64,000 bases of DNA from Choanephora cucurbitarum (Eukaryota; Mucoromycota; Mucoromycetes; Mucorales; Choanephoraceae), in NCBI GenBank assembly GCA_025331435.1, contig JAIWNI010000027.1:124001-188000 (forward strand). The letters run 5' to 3'. The translations under genes and the position numbers were made by a program. Below are positions 47,976 through 59,013 of the stretch, in pieces (within the stretch, counting starts at the first letter, position 1; each line of letters begins with the position of its first letter). Under the pieces are notes generated by a model that saw only the letters and a list, made by a program, of their open reading frames with translations, had not been told where the DNA came from and made no database searches.

Positions 47976-49884
47976 TTACAAGTGCGTATTGGTCTCTTTG
48001 TTTTGTTGTAATGTAAAGGCACTATTAGTTGCAGAAGCAGCTAAGGCATAATCCTCCTCATTAGCAATGACACTCATTCTTGAATACGAAGGCGGTCTCA
48101 TACTTGACCTCTCTACTTCTATTTTGTCTTCTTTAAATCGAGAGATCTGCATATCTAACCCCTCTTCCTTCTTTTTGGATCTTCTTCTTTTCATGCAAAA
48201 TATCGCTATAAGAACAATCAAAATTGCCTAATGTACAATAGATTAGTCTATTGAAGTTCAAACAGACTTTGCAACTTTACCACAGCAACCACACAACCAA
48301 TGACTATACCCACAATGGCGCCCGTTGATAATTTACTTTTGTTAGAGGTGTAATGATCAATAAAGGCAAGCGTGGTTGGATCTTGAACATCAATAGCAAG
48401 CATATGGCTAGCATCTTGATTGTCTCTACCTAATCCAAATAAGATAAAAACAGTTGTCTCAATCAACACAGCTAAAGAAAAGTGGTCAGTTGTGCCTTGT
48501 CTTTTGCCTGTATCTACTTGTGAAACCCATTGTTTACCTGAATGGTTGGATCTTGGTGCTAGACTATTAGTCGAATAGAGTTCAGTATGCTCTGTCCAAT
48601 TCATACTGCTTAAGTTTAATGCATAACAGAAATCAGAAACTACTAAGAGGTTTCCGAATAGAAAGAAAAATGAATTCAATGCATAACTCTACTTTAAGAA
48701 TTCTTTCTATCTTACCTACACCTAATGAGTCATTGACTCTTGAAGACCCACCATAGATCAATATTTGATCCCCATTAGGCACTAATTTAGATTTTAAGGA
48801 GAAGGACTTTTTTTTCTATAAGGAATTGTAACTCTTACGTAGTGTTGCCGAATGACTTATTCTTGAGCTGGGAGTTTTTCCTCCGAATGTTCTATTTGTC
48901 CATACGCCATTATTCGTATTAAACAGCATACCGTAACTCAAGGGAATAAGATCGAGGATTGCTTCATTCGATGCAAAAGCGCCACCCAAATAAACAATAA
49001 TCCCTTTAGAAGGAAAGAAAGTAGCTGTCTGAGATACTGGATAACTAGTGGCAAAATAGACATTGGCTTGACTAGAAAAGAGACTCCAGATCTTGATAGA
49101 GACACAGTCAATTTCATGTTTCATATTATCTTTCTAATGATACATTACATTGGTTCCCAAATTATACAAGGTAATTAGATCAAAGCCTCGAGTGTTGGAT
49201 TGATTACTTGCTATCATTGGTGTGCTTTTTTTTTTTTTAGAAAAAAAACAGTGTTACGATGGATTTCTCTGTTTAATATAAACAACATTACATTTCTTGA
49301 CCTCCATAAAACACAACTGCACCTAATTTCGGTACATATGCAGCTGAAGCCATCATACTATGATACTCCACATACCACTCGTTTAGGGCGAATATACAAA
49401 TGATATAGCCAGTGCTTACAAACAACTTACATTTGTCGATTCATATTCGATCGAGGATTGACATAATTTGACATTTTCTTCCATTTTCCTGAATCCACAT
49501 GATATATCTTTGTCTGGTTCACTAGTTCTTGATTCTCTAAGCCCATGCCTCCATATAACATCAGACTGTCTGCATCTGCCAAAGGAATCATGTTGCTATA
49601 GATTCGACTTTCATTTGGTGTATCTGATAATTGCCATTGATGATCAAGGTCCGAGAGTGACCTACTCTGGTGCATACTTAGACTATAAAGTGCACTGTTC
49701 CGGCTGTCATAACAGAATAGAGCATCATTGATAAAACCACATTCTTATCAAGTTCCTTTTTTTTTAGAAGTCCTTTTCTAGCAACTATTACAGTCATCAA
49801 TCGATATTTACCTAAATTGGAGCCTGTCATTGTTGATTCACATAAAACAAAGAGGTAAAATGCCCAAGATAAAATGAGGAGCAT
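47976..49884 (-). CDS. Divergent kelch-repeat single-pass membrane protein (copy D)
   Basis: Runs opposite to copies A-C. The first exon starts at 49,884 with a signal peptide (MLLILSWAFYLFVLC). Spliced exons contain ECGFINDALFCYDSRNSALY, DHQWQLSDTP, SLMLYGGMGLENQ, AAYVPKLGAVVFYGGQE, a blade with GIIVYLGGAF, SSRISHSATL, a blade with QILIYGGSS and FILFGLGRDN. These line up with blades of A-C, including the shared 'HSATL' before an intron and 'DSGKWKKMSNYVN' against 'ESNAW..PNYVD'. A transmembrane segment (STGAIVGIVIGCVV...LIVLIAIFCM) precedes KRRRSKKKEEG and a longer Ser-rich tail ending at 47,976. Intron positions correspond, so the fold and ancestry are shared. It may be the stable ancestral gene. 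Several exon ends are approximate. Confidence 0.78.
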
Positions 49885-50356
49885 TTTTCTATTTTACTTC
49901 TTTTCTCTCGCTATATCAAAAAATACAAAGTAAAGAAAAGGAAAAATAAAAACAAAGAAATGTAGAAAAAGGAAGGAAGGGGGGGGGGGAGCTAAGAGGA
50001 TTGAAAGAGGAAGGAGGAATAGATCTTTTATATTCTACATACTCCTTAAACCTTTTTTTTTTGTTAGGCGTAGAGTCTAGGTAACCCACATTTAATAGGT
50101 TACACATCATATCCCCCTTTTCTCTTTTTCACTCAAAAGAATTACGGTTAGATGGTATTCATACAGTCAATTCATTGATTACAAACAAATCATTATTCCG
50201 GGTCTTTTCTCTTTCAATGAATGTTGTGTGATACGGAGGTACGTTAATTATTTATACAGTGAAAACATTAGGCGATATAATACGTGGTATCTGTTTTTGG
50301 TTGATTGTCTCAATCACCAAAATATCTAGAAAAATAAAAGTTATAAGGAAATCACG

Positions 50357-51785
50357 CTAGACATATTCATCTTTACCTATAGAAGCATCAGCAGAAGCTT
50401 CAATGGCTGGCTCCTGATCTTCATTCACCATGTTGGGTAAAGGAAAGAGAGATAGATTACTATCCCGCATGATATACAACTCTTTTCGTCTCTTCAGTCG
50501 ATCCAACATCCTCTGTCCCAAAAAGACAGCATAATCCACTGAATTGTCAGGTCGAATAGGTTTATGACTAGGGCAGAGAAACCAATATTTGGATATAAAA
50601 CTAGGCGGCACAAACCAACAGTCTGGATTACCTAGTTCTCCACCAACAAACAAAGCAGATTCAATCAAGAAATTAAAGAGTTCGTTTGTATCATAAAAGT
50701 CTTGAAATAGAATCATATTGTCTCGCATGGTAGGACCAGGTATCAGATCAATACGAGGATCATGAGGAATCTTACGCTGTAATTCAGCTACATGAAGCCA
50801 TAGGATGAATGACACCATTTCTCTTTCATTCTGTAGATAGCTTACTTGGATGATGAAGGTATTGATTCCCATTCTGCTCTCTTATCTGTCTCATTTTATT
50901 CACTGCTTCTACTGGTAACATAGGGCCCTCTACGTAGCATTTATTGATATCCGGATGTTTATTATCTGACCAGAAATCTTCTTCTACGGGTATTTCAGGC
51001 GTAAATGTGGTAATATAACTATCATTTGAAGAAGGTGGTGATGGATCTCTTTCTGCGGATTCTTCTTGAACATGATGGATCCATGACTTGATCTCGGTTG
51101 GGATTAATGTCTCTAGCTGAGATGGAATCAATGTCATCCAGAGTTGAGGAGGTACATCTTTCATGATCGTCGTGATTTCCTGAATCATGTTGGGTTGAAG
51201 CAAATAATCGATCCAAATGGGATCCAAATCATCTGTTGTTGTTGTTGTCTCTAAAAGAAGATCGGATAAACACCCCATTGGATCATTATCAGCCGTATCT
51301 GAATTCATAGTGACAATGGATTTCTTTTGATCCAAAAAGAACTCGAGTGACTGAGGTATCTCTTTGGTCCTTGAGAAAGTCATGATGTCTGATCCCATCT
51401 TATCACGGCTGCCTGTATCCCAAAACTTGGGGACATCGATTCGGTTGGCCAGACAGACGATTTTGAAAGTCAACAGTTGACCTTTTAGAAAGTTGTTTTC
51501 ATACACAAGTTCATCTATCTTCTGTTCCAGTTGTTTTAGCTGTTTAAGTGCCTGGTCTCTTTGTTGTATGAATTTCTTAATCTTGGATTCTGCCTCATTC
51601 ATCTCACGTCGTTTGCGTTCTCGAAAGGCTCTTTGGGCAGCTCTGTTCTGTGCTTTGCGTTGAGCTGGTGAAGGTGGGTTGGGTTTTCTTCCTGGTTTCT
51701 TGCGAGGTTTAATAGGGTTTCCATTGCTATCTAGTTGGCCTAGTTCGATCTCTGGATCGAAATGTTCAAAGGCTATTTCTGACAT
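50357..51785 (-). CDS. bZIP transcription factor with DUF3425-like C-terminus (1)
   Basis: Nuclear DNA-binding protein. Start ATG at 51,785 (MSEIAFEHFDPEIELGQL); exon 1 runs to 50,846, a 58-nt intron follows, and exon 2 is 50,787-50,357. The basic region RKAQNRAAQRAFRERKRREM is of the fungal Yap/AP-1-like type. It is followed by a leucine-zipper coiled coil (QRDQALKQLKQLEQKIDELV). The C-terminal exon carries the PHDPRIDLIPGPTMRDNMIL block typical of fungal bZIP proteins with DUF3425. The middle is acidic and Asp/Thr-rich, probably an activation region. It forms a head-to-head pair with a paralog 656 bp away. Target genes cannot be inferred. Confidence 0.88.
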
Positions 51786-52441
51786 GATAATAAAACACAA
51801 TGCAGAAAAAAAGAGAGAGAGAGAGAAAAAAAGAAGAGATGAGAGGACTTTTAAATTTTTTATCTTCGCAAAAGAAGGCATGTGAAAGGAACACAAGCAA
51901 AGTCTCCCCCAATCTCACGCATGACTTTTACACTTTCTCTAGGATCTACAGTTGTACAGCCATAAGCTAAAATTGAGTTCCATCTAAAAGAATAGTCACA
52001 ATTCAGTAGTCTATATCATGCAGTTTGTCGATAAAGAATGACAGTCAAGAGAGCTAGAGTCTATATGATTACGACAAAAGTTATCAGGTTGACTGTATCG
52101 AAATGAGAGACCTACCATGTTAACTCAAAAGCAATTCCTATCTCAACTAGTTTGTACAGTGATGAGATGAAGTCGCTTATTCTTTTTGCCACTTATTAAA
52201 TAAGCATTGTAATAAATGTTCTTCCTTCTCTCTCATAGAGTAATACATATTAACAAACTAATCAGTTTCAAAAGAACTTGAATATTAGTCATCGGTTGTA
52301 CACACACAACATATATATACACACACACACTAACAAATCTCTTATCCACAAACAAGCTTCTAAAAAAAGGGGGGGGGGGGTAGAAGGCTTTTAATTTTTT
52401 TCTGATAGTCCAAAAAAAAAATTGCATTATTATCATTCAAT
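51786..52441. promoter_or_regulatory. Shared bidirectional promoter region of the two bZIP genes
   Basis: 656 bp between the two divergent start codons. It contains a CA/TA microsatellite (about 52,300-52,331), a G10 run near 52,370 and GA/CT-rich leader sequence on both sides. No palindromic AP-1-type site was confirmed. Confidence 0.4.
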
Positions 52442-53821
52442 ATGGAATCCTACCTGGCTAATATCGATGCTTATATGCATGAACAACAAGAAGAAGAAGA
52501 AAAACAATACAGACAACAGCCTATAGAACAACAAGCCTTATTTGCAGATCTTAATACATCATCTTACAATGATCTATGGTTAGATGAACTACCCTTAGAC
52601 TTACCTACACAACCCATCTTCAGTCCCTCTCCTATCTTCTTGACAGAGCCTAATCAGATCAACACAGTCTCTTCATCCCCCATCAACTACCTGGACCCAC
52701 AAACAACGCAATTCATTCCCTCTGAACCCGCCAATACCACTCGCAAAAAGCCAGGTCGAAAACCCACCCAAGTGCCACCTGCTTTACGCAAAGCACAGAA
52801 CCGAGCTGCTCAAAGAGCCTTTCGAGAACGCAAAGAGCGTCACCTGAAAGATCTCGAAAGTAGCATTCGCCATTTACGTGAACAGAGTCATGCCATGCAA
52901 CGCGAACTTGATCTTGCCAAACAACAGGTGGAGGCATACAAGGTCGAGACATGGTATTTGAAGGGACTGGTGCTTACACTTCAGTTTGTGTGCATGTATC
53001 ATCATATCAAATTGCCCACACATGCACCTTACATGACAGAAGAATCATTGAGTCAGGTGGCTGAGATTGCGCCCCATGTGTTAGAGGCCTATGTTGATGC
53101 TTATACACGAAATAATGCGTTGATCACTTCCACTGTGAATGATCGATTGGATAAGAAGAAAAAGCATGAAAAGGAGACATGCGATGACAGTCCTATGATG
53201 GAGACTCAAGTAGTGAACAGTCCTCAAGTAGAATCCAATTCAGCAGAGGATTCAGATCCTACAAAAGAAGATGAAGCAACACTACCAGATCAAATTCAAA
53301 ATAGTATGGATGCAATTCAATACATTCGCTCTAAACTAGGCTGTTCAGAGGACGATTCTTCTTCAGCAGGTCTTCAGCCTACCATCCTTCAGTTAGCCAT
53401 CCCTCATGACCCACGCATCGATCTAATCCCTCTACCCCACCTACGCGACCGAATGATCATCTTCCGTAACCTCATTGATTTTGATAAATGCTTCAGTATC
53501 CTCTTTCGAAAAAGCGTGTTTCACGGTGGTGATCCAACCAACCATAAGAATTGGGAATTACCGCCTGAATTCTTTAGTGAATTCTGGTACTTGTTTCTTG
53601 AATATGATATCAAAAAGACCAATCGATGGAGACGATCCAAAGGTCTGCCTGAACTCACATCAGGGCCTCAGCCTGACATTTGGACCAAACGACCTCATCC
53701 GACCCAAGAGGACGAACAACAGACGATTTATGATTTATTATTAAAACAACCTCCTGAGGCACGCAGACTGGTTGATCCGCCTACATTAGAAAACATCATT
53801 GAACGTATGACTTCACTCTAG
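52442..53821 (+). CDS. bZIP transcription factor with DUF3425-like C-terminus (2)
   Basis: Intronless 459-residue paralog of the neighbouring bZIP. The N-terminus is Gln/Glu-rich (MHEQQEEEEKQYRQQPIEQQ). The basic region KAQNRAAQRAFRERKERHLK is followed by a zipper (LESSIRHLREQSHAMQRELD). A polar linker follows, then IPHDPRIDLIPLPHLRDRMI and a WELPPEFFSEFWYLF segment, which parallel FVPPSFISKYWFLC in the first paralog. It appears to be a Yap-like regulator acting in the nucleus. Its stop (53,819-53,821) lies inside the last codons of the convergent HTD2-like gene, a 9-bp coding overlap. Confidence 0.9.
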   Translation: MESYLANIDAYMHEQQEEEEKQYRQQPIEQQALFADLNTSSYNDLWLDELPLDLPTQPIFSPSPIFLTEPNQINTVSSSPINYLDPQTTQFIPSEPANTTRKKPGRKPTQVPPALRKAQNRAAQRAFRERKERHLKDLESSIRHLREQSHAMQRELDLAKQQVEAYKVETWYLKGLVLTLQFVCMYHHIKLPTHAPYMTEESLSQVAEIAPHVLEAYVDAYTRNNALITSTVNDRLDKKKKHEKETCDDSPMMETQVVNSPQVESNSAEDSDPTKEDEATLPDQIQNSMDAIQYIRSKLGCSEDDSSSAGLQPTILQLAIPHDPRIDLIPLPHLRDRMIIFRNLIDFDKCFSILFRKSVFHGGDPTNHKNWELPPEFFSEFWYLFLEYDIKKTNRWRRSKGLPELTSGPQPDIWTKRPHPTQEDEQQTIYDLLLKQPPEARRLVDPPTLENIIERMTSL

Positions 53822-54845
53822 AAATAAATCAATGTTGCCCTTGACGGCTAAATGACCTTGATTGTTCGTGATCCATACATCGTAGCCCTTGTTGGATTCT
53901 TTTGCAGCCACAGTCAAGGGTTGATTGACATAGAGTGGCATAAGACATTTATAGCTAAACTGTTTCCATTGGCTTAGCTTGATCTTGTCAGATAAAAGAT
54001 GCGTCAATAAAGTACCACTCAATGGTCCATGCACCAGACAGGCTGGGTGATTTTCTATTTGAGTGGCATAGAGGTGATCATAATGGATTTTGTGTGAATT
54101 GAATGTAAGGGCAGAATAACGAAACAACAAGATGGAACTGGGTGTCATGGTCAAGCTAAAGTCAGGTTCTTTCTTGACTTAAAGGGCAGGGCTAAGTGAA
54201 TACAGTCTACCCTTGTCACTTTCTTGAAGCTTCTTACCTGGAATACCACGCACAGTAGGTGGTGATGTAGAAAGACCTTGTTGGGTTGGATGATACACTA
54301 GACATCGTCTTTCTCTCATACACCAACCATGTTGATTTTCTATATCCTTATTGATCCAGACCATCACTGATTCACCCATACGTCCCTCACGTAATTGAAC
54401 TGTATCTAACTGAGTGGTCATCTTGGCTTGATCACCAATGGAAAGTGGGTTGGACTGACTCCAGCTGAATTCAGCACCTGCCCACATACGCTGAGAAAAG
54501 GGAGAGGGTGGGAAGAAGTCGGTCTCATAGCCGTCATGAGCAAGTTCAGGTTCAGGTGTACGAGGCGGGAAATAGACGTGATGATAACAAGGTGGTAGAG
54601 GTGTGCCATCAGGTGCAAGTGAAGATGCATTCACTACCTGTGGATGAAGTGTGTTGGTCAATAAATTATGAGGTGAGGCAACGATGTGGTCATGCGTAAT
54701 AGACACATGTTGTTTTGTAAGACGTTCCCAGTCATGAACACGTTGGGCTGTTGAATAAGTTCGATAAAGACATCTCTACTAAGGTCTTTTATTGTTATTC
54801 ATAGTCTACATACTCTAGGATGAACAAAATCACCTTGATAAACAT
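53813..54845 (-). CDS. HTD2-like hotdog-fold thioester dehydratase (mitochondrial)
   Basis: The family includes mitochondrial 3-hydroxyacyl-thioester dehydratase (Htd2, type II fatty acid synthesis) and related CoA hydratases. A proposed first exon 54,845-54,834 (MFIK) joins across a 58-nt intron to 54,775 onward, giving MFIKRCLYRTYSTAQRVHDW, a presequence-like start. The N-terminal hotdog follows (ITHDHIVASPHNLLTNTLHP, RMWAGAEFSWSQSNPLSIGD), then the C-terminal hotdog with LTFNSHKIHYDHLYA and HPACLVHGPLSGTLL, which carry the catalytic-type His/Asp and the HGP motif. An in-frame TAA near 54,179 separates the two halves and would have to be removed by an unusually short (about 33-nt) intron. 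The donor for the first intron (GTGATT) is weak. Confidence 0.72.
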
Positions 54846-54992
54846 AGTATGAACAAAAGAAACACGCTTTGGTTTTTTAAAAAACTTCTGTTTTTTTTAA
54901 TTATGATAATAAGAAAGGGGGGGGGATATTACAGTCTTTTTTTCTTTTTTGTATGTATTTTTCTTATAAATAGGTGTATATATGTGATTTGC

Positions 54993-56340
54993 TTATTGCT
55001 TCTCTTCAGCCTTCAAAGCCTGTAATTCTTTACATTGGCTTTTATGAGAAGCTCTATAGTCAGCTACTTGACAATCACGAGAACAGTACCAGATACTTCT
55101 ACAGGCACCACAGGCCAAAAGAGGAGATTCTGGCTTATCCTTAACATGTGTAGCAGCACAATGAGAACAACGCTTAGGGTTAGGAGGGAAAGATTGGTTG
55201 AGGATACCAGATTGGATCAATTGTTGCATACGTTGATCTACTTGCTTCTTGGGTGCATAAACACTGATCAAACGTTCAGCTTCTTCTGGTGATTCATGAG
55301 CCAAGATGGCGTTACGCTTTGTTTCACTTAAACCTGTGTTGGCACCGTAGAGTTCCTTGAAGTGTTCTTCAGCCTTCTTGGCCTTTTCGTAGTATTCACG
55401 AGCTTCAGGCTTTCTCTTCTTGAAGTTCACAAGGACAGAGAGAGCATAGAGAGCATGGACAGTCTCGTTAGAGTCAGAGTGGCCGTTTTGGATATAGAGC
55501 TTGTAGTTCTTGATGGCATTTTCACGTTCATTTTCCATGGAGAGGTAGACTGAACCAAGGACAAAGTAAGCAACAGAGAACTTGGGATCCTTTTCCAAAG
55601 CCTTTTCTAAATCCTTGATACCAAGTCTATAAAGTAATGTTAGTGTTGCTGTCCTCATTCCCTTCTATTCAAATAGCTTACCTGAGTTTGTTTAAGGAAA
55701 GGTGACAAGAAGCACGAAGGAAGTAGACACGAGCAGGAAGGTCATCATAGGTATCAATAGCCAAAGTCAAAGTAGTGATACTATCATAAAGTATGAGTCT
55801 ATGCTACACTCTTTTTCTCTAATAACCATTTTCATATCTTCCTCCCCTTTTTTTTTTTACTTACCAATGCTTGAATTGCTTGCCTACCAACAAAATCCAT
55901 GCAGAGAACAACAAACTTTCCTTTACGAAAAAGCCTTCCTTTTGTTCCTCAGGAATGTTCTTCAAGAGGACCTTTTCATATTGTTGACCCAAGATAAGGA
56001 TACGTTCAGACATAGGAGCAGCTCTGTCATCCAACAACCAAGCTTGTACCATAGTTTCAGAGGCAGTCTTGATGTCTTCTTCATGCTTTTCAAGTACATC
56101 ATCTTCAAGGGATCGAGGGATAGTCATACAGAGTTCATAACCCTTACGGAAGAGTTCCTTTGCGTCTCTGTAGCTCTTAGCGTCAGGGTCAGTTGACTTA
56201 TCAGCATTACCACGGGCTTCTAATAAGTCATAAGGAACAATACGTTGAGAGCCTTCCAAGAAACGATCTTGATATTCAGCATTCTCAACAACTTCATTGT
56301 TTTCTACAACAGGAGCAGGAGTGGTGGCAACTTCAGTCAT
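54993..56340 (-). CDS. TPR-repeat protein with C-terminal MYND zinc finger
   Basis: Exons 56,340-55,865, 55,780-55,682 and 55,626-54,993 join in frame to about 402 residues. The N-terminus is acidic (MTEVATTPAPVVENNEVVEN). The middle is helical with TPR-like units (LFRKGYELCMTIPRS, LPARVYFLRASCHLSLNKLR, LEKALEKDPKFSVAYFVLGS, YEKAKKAEEHFKELYG). The C-terminus is a MYND finger: CSHC, CGACRSIWYCSRDCQ, then HKSQC. MYND fingers bind proline-rich peptides, and TPRs also mediate protein contacts, so an adaptor or chaperone-linked role is inferred. No SET domain is present. The start at 56,340 is the first ATG after the GA-rich leader. Confidence 0.85.
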
Positions 56341-59013
56341 CTTTAATAACGCGTTTACTTTAGGTATTTAAAAAAGTAAAAGAGAGAGAGGAAAAAAAAA
56401 GGGGAAGAAAAGGGTAGGGGATTCAAGCTTTAAATTGACATGAATTTAAAAAAGGTACTTTGTGTGACTAGTTGTTTAAATAGAAAGCGAGAATTTTATA
56501 TTATCCTTTAGTCTATTCTGACCAATGAAAAGCTGCCGAGGCATGTATTAAAAAAAAATAATCATAATAACCTTTTTTTCTTTTAGTTGTCTTTGATTTA
56601 CCTGTTGCTTACCAGACTCTTAAAGAGCTCTTGTTTCTCTTTATTCAAGAAACAGAGTTGACTGAACATACATTTGTCTTCTGGTAGTGGTGAAATGGCA
56701 CAAGTGTATAAATAGACAGCGACACATTTTATGCATATTTATATACATATAAATAAATAAAGCAACTTACAGTGTCCGCTATGAAGAAGGGGGAATGATC
56801 CACCTCATTTAAGAAAGTCGTTTGACCCAAATAAGCTGGGATTTAACCTTAGAATGGTATTTGACCACTGCCATGCATATTTCAATCTTTTGTTTGTCAT
56901 TTGCATCGTCCTCCCTTGACATTTTCAAATAGCAACAACATATTAGCCTATTTTCTTATAAGCTGTATATGTGAACACTCTAAATGATCATGAATATCAT
57001 GTGGCATGATAAGTTGTACAGTTGTTATTATGCAACAACAACAAAAAAAACAAGCCAATTAAAGCATCTCATATGCTACTTATGGCTTGATCCAATCAAT
57101 TCAAGACAATAAATAAAAGAGGCAATTTAGCACTTAAAAAAGAAATTAGGCTTTAGGTTTTTGGGTCTTTATAGACGCTGCCAAGATGTTTCCTGATGTT
57201 AAGGAAATAGTGTTTTCATAAGGCATGTCTCATGGATAATCACAGCATTAAAAGAAATGGAGTTTTAGACAACTTTGGTTTCAAGACCAAATCCTTCAAT
57301 TCTGTCTGTTTCTTTCTGGTTTATGCAAAAAATGAGCATATGACACTTTATTCGTTTAAGGATCCATGGACTTAAATCAATGAAAGTAGTCTAGTTGGAA
57401 GCAAGAAATAATAATTAAAGAAAACGAGTTTTTTTTTTTCTTATTTCTCTGTGCTAATTAAAACTTCTTCTTTCTCTCTCTCTACAAAGCGCACTGGTTT
57501 GTGCCCTGTAAGAAAGTCCTAGACTACGGTGAATAAACCATTTACCCTTTTCTCTCCGATTGAATTGTGACTACGATGACTGCGAAAATTTTTCAACTCT
57601 TGAGAAAGTATAAAAAGGCACCCAAAGTAAGCAAATTCGTTTTTTTCTTTAGTGACCGTACTCTACAGGATCTGTATGCAGTATGTTTCAATTCTAGGTT
57701 TTCTAAACTAGATACAATCCCAAAGCTAGTCGATGATTTTCAGTAGACCTTCTATTGAGTGAAGTGTGGCTATTGTTGCTCTCTGAGCGACTCTGGTCAG
57801 TTGATGATCTCGCCTGTTCTATATTCCAAGAACACGGCACGGAAGGAGCTACAAGTCTGATAGCTTTTTATTATATTATAAAACAAATGAAAATGAAAAT
57901 AAGCCACAAGTAGACTATGTTAGTTGGTAGTCTTGCAGAAACGATGTCTTTGACTATAGCTCATTATCAAAGCATACGTTGCTTAAAAAATGCCAATCAA
58001 AAGAGTTTGAATACCAAACAATGATCTGTGTTTATGTTTGAGGTGGGGAAGAAATCAGATGCTATACTTGCGCAATTGTTTGTGTGGTTGCTTGGTTGAT
58101 CTTTGCAATGTTTCTCTTTAGAGTTTGTTGATTGCCCATTTGATGCCTCTGGCTAGCTTATTCTCTTGTATGTTTTTCATCCCATATCTTTATGCACTGA
58201 AGAACACTGCTTCATGATATTTTGTTACAAGCTTATAGTGGCTGAATTGAGCTCTTTTTATGCAAAATGAAAGTAGAATTACTGATGTTCGGCCTTGTTC
58301 TTTAAATGGACAGTGGCTGTTTTTTTCACTTTTTAAATCGTTTTGTTTCCTTTTATTTAAGTGTAGCTCTTTTTTTAACATTTACTCATTTTGGCACAAA
58401 AGCAAGGCTACTTTTGCACTATCTATCTTGGAAAAGGACTACTTTAAAATTATGTCAAGTTCAAAGTGTTTGTTCCAATCTATATCTTTGCCTTTTTCTT
58501 CGCAACACGAACAATTGAACTAACTAATAGGTTCTTTTGCTCAGAAGAAAAAAAAAGGGCTGATTTTGTGCTTCTTTTCTGAAATGATTTATACTGTTAT
58601 CAAGGTAATCAATAGTACCTTTTTGAGCAGCTTCATCAGAAACATCTTTAGATAATAGCCTTTTAGCCGTAGTTTTTATTGGTTGTGCAATTCTTCTAGA
58701 ACATCATGTTTGTCTTGATCAGCAGCGAATTCAAAGACATATTATGTAATACTGTAAGCATCACTTATGTATCTTCATATGAATTAAAGAGGAAATTCTT
58801 TGATAATCGCTATAAACCTATTTTTGTCTTCCACACAGTCTGAAATGACACTCAAAATTTGGCATGTTGTCAATCTATTGTGTGTACCTTAAACTCATCA
58901 TGCCTTTTAGATCAAATGAAGCATGGGGCTTATCAGCCACAAAGTCCCTGAACGTTCTTACTCTTAACAGTAACTGACATCATTTATTGATAACACCAGA
59001 CTCTTATAATTCC
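56341..59013. other. Long intergenic interval
   Basis: 2.7 kb between the TPR-MYND gene promoter and the Ric8 3' end. Only weak candidates are seen, the best at 57,576-57,746. The region 58,190-58,530 has overlapping frames on both strands without domain similarity. Confidence 0.45.
57576..57746 (+). CDS. Possible small two-exon gene, unidentified
   Basis: The ATG at 57,576 gives MTAKIFQLLRKYKKAPK to a GTAAGC donor. An acceptor at 57,668 (CTCTACAG) continues in frame as DLYAVCFNSRFSKLDTIPKL to a stop at 57,746, making a 42-residue peptide. The last exon ends TTTTCAG|TAG, which may instead be another acceptor. There is no family match; it could be chance or a remnant. Confidence 0.18.
   Translation: MTAKIFQLLRKYKKAPKVSKFVFFFSDRTLQDLYAVCFNSRFSKLDTIPKLVDDFQ

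Noticed and set aside
58260..58523. Overlapping frames of about 70-87 codons
   Set aside because: Present on both strands in AT-rich DNA, Phe/Ser/Lys-biased, with no splice context or domain.
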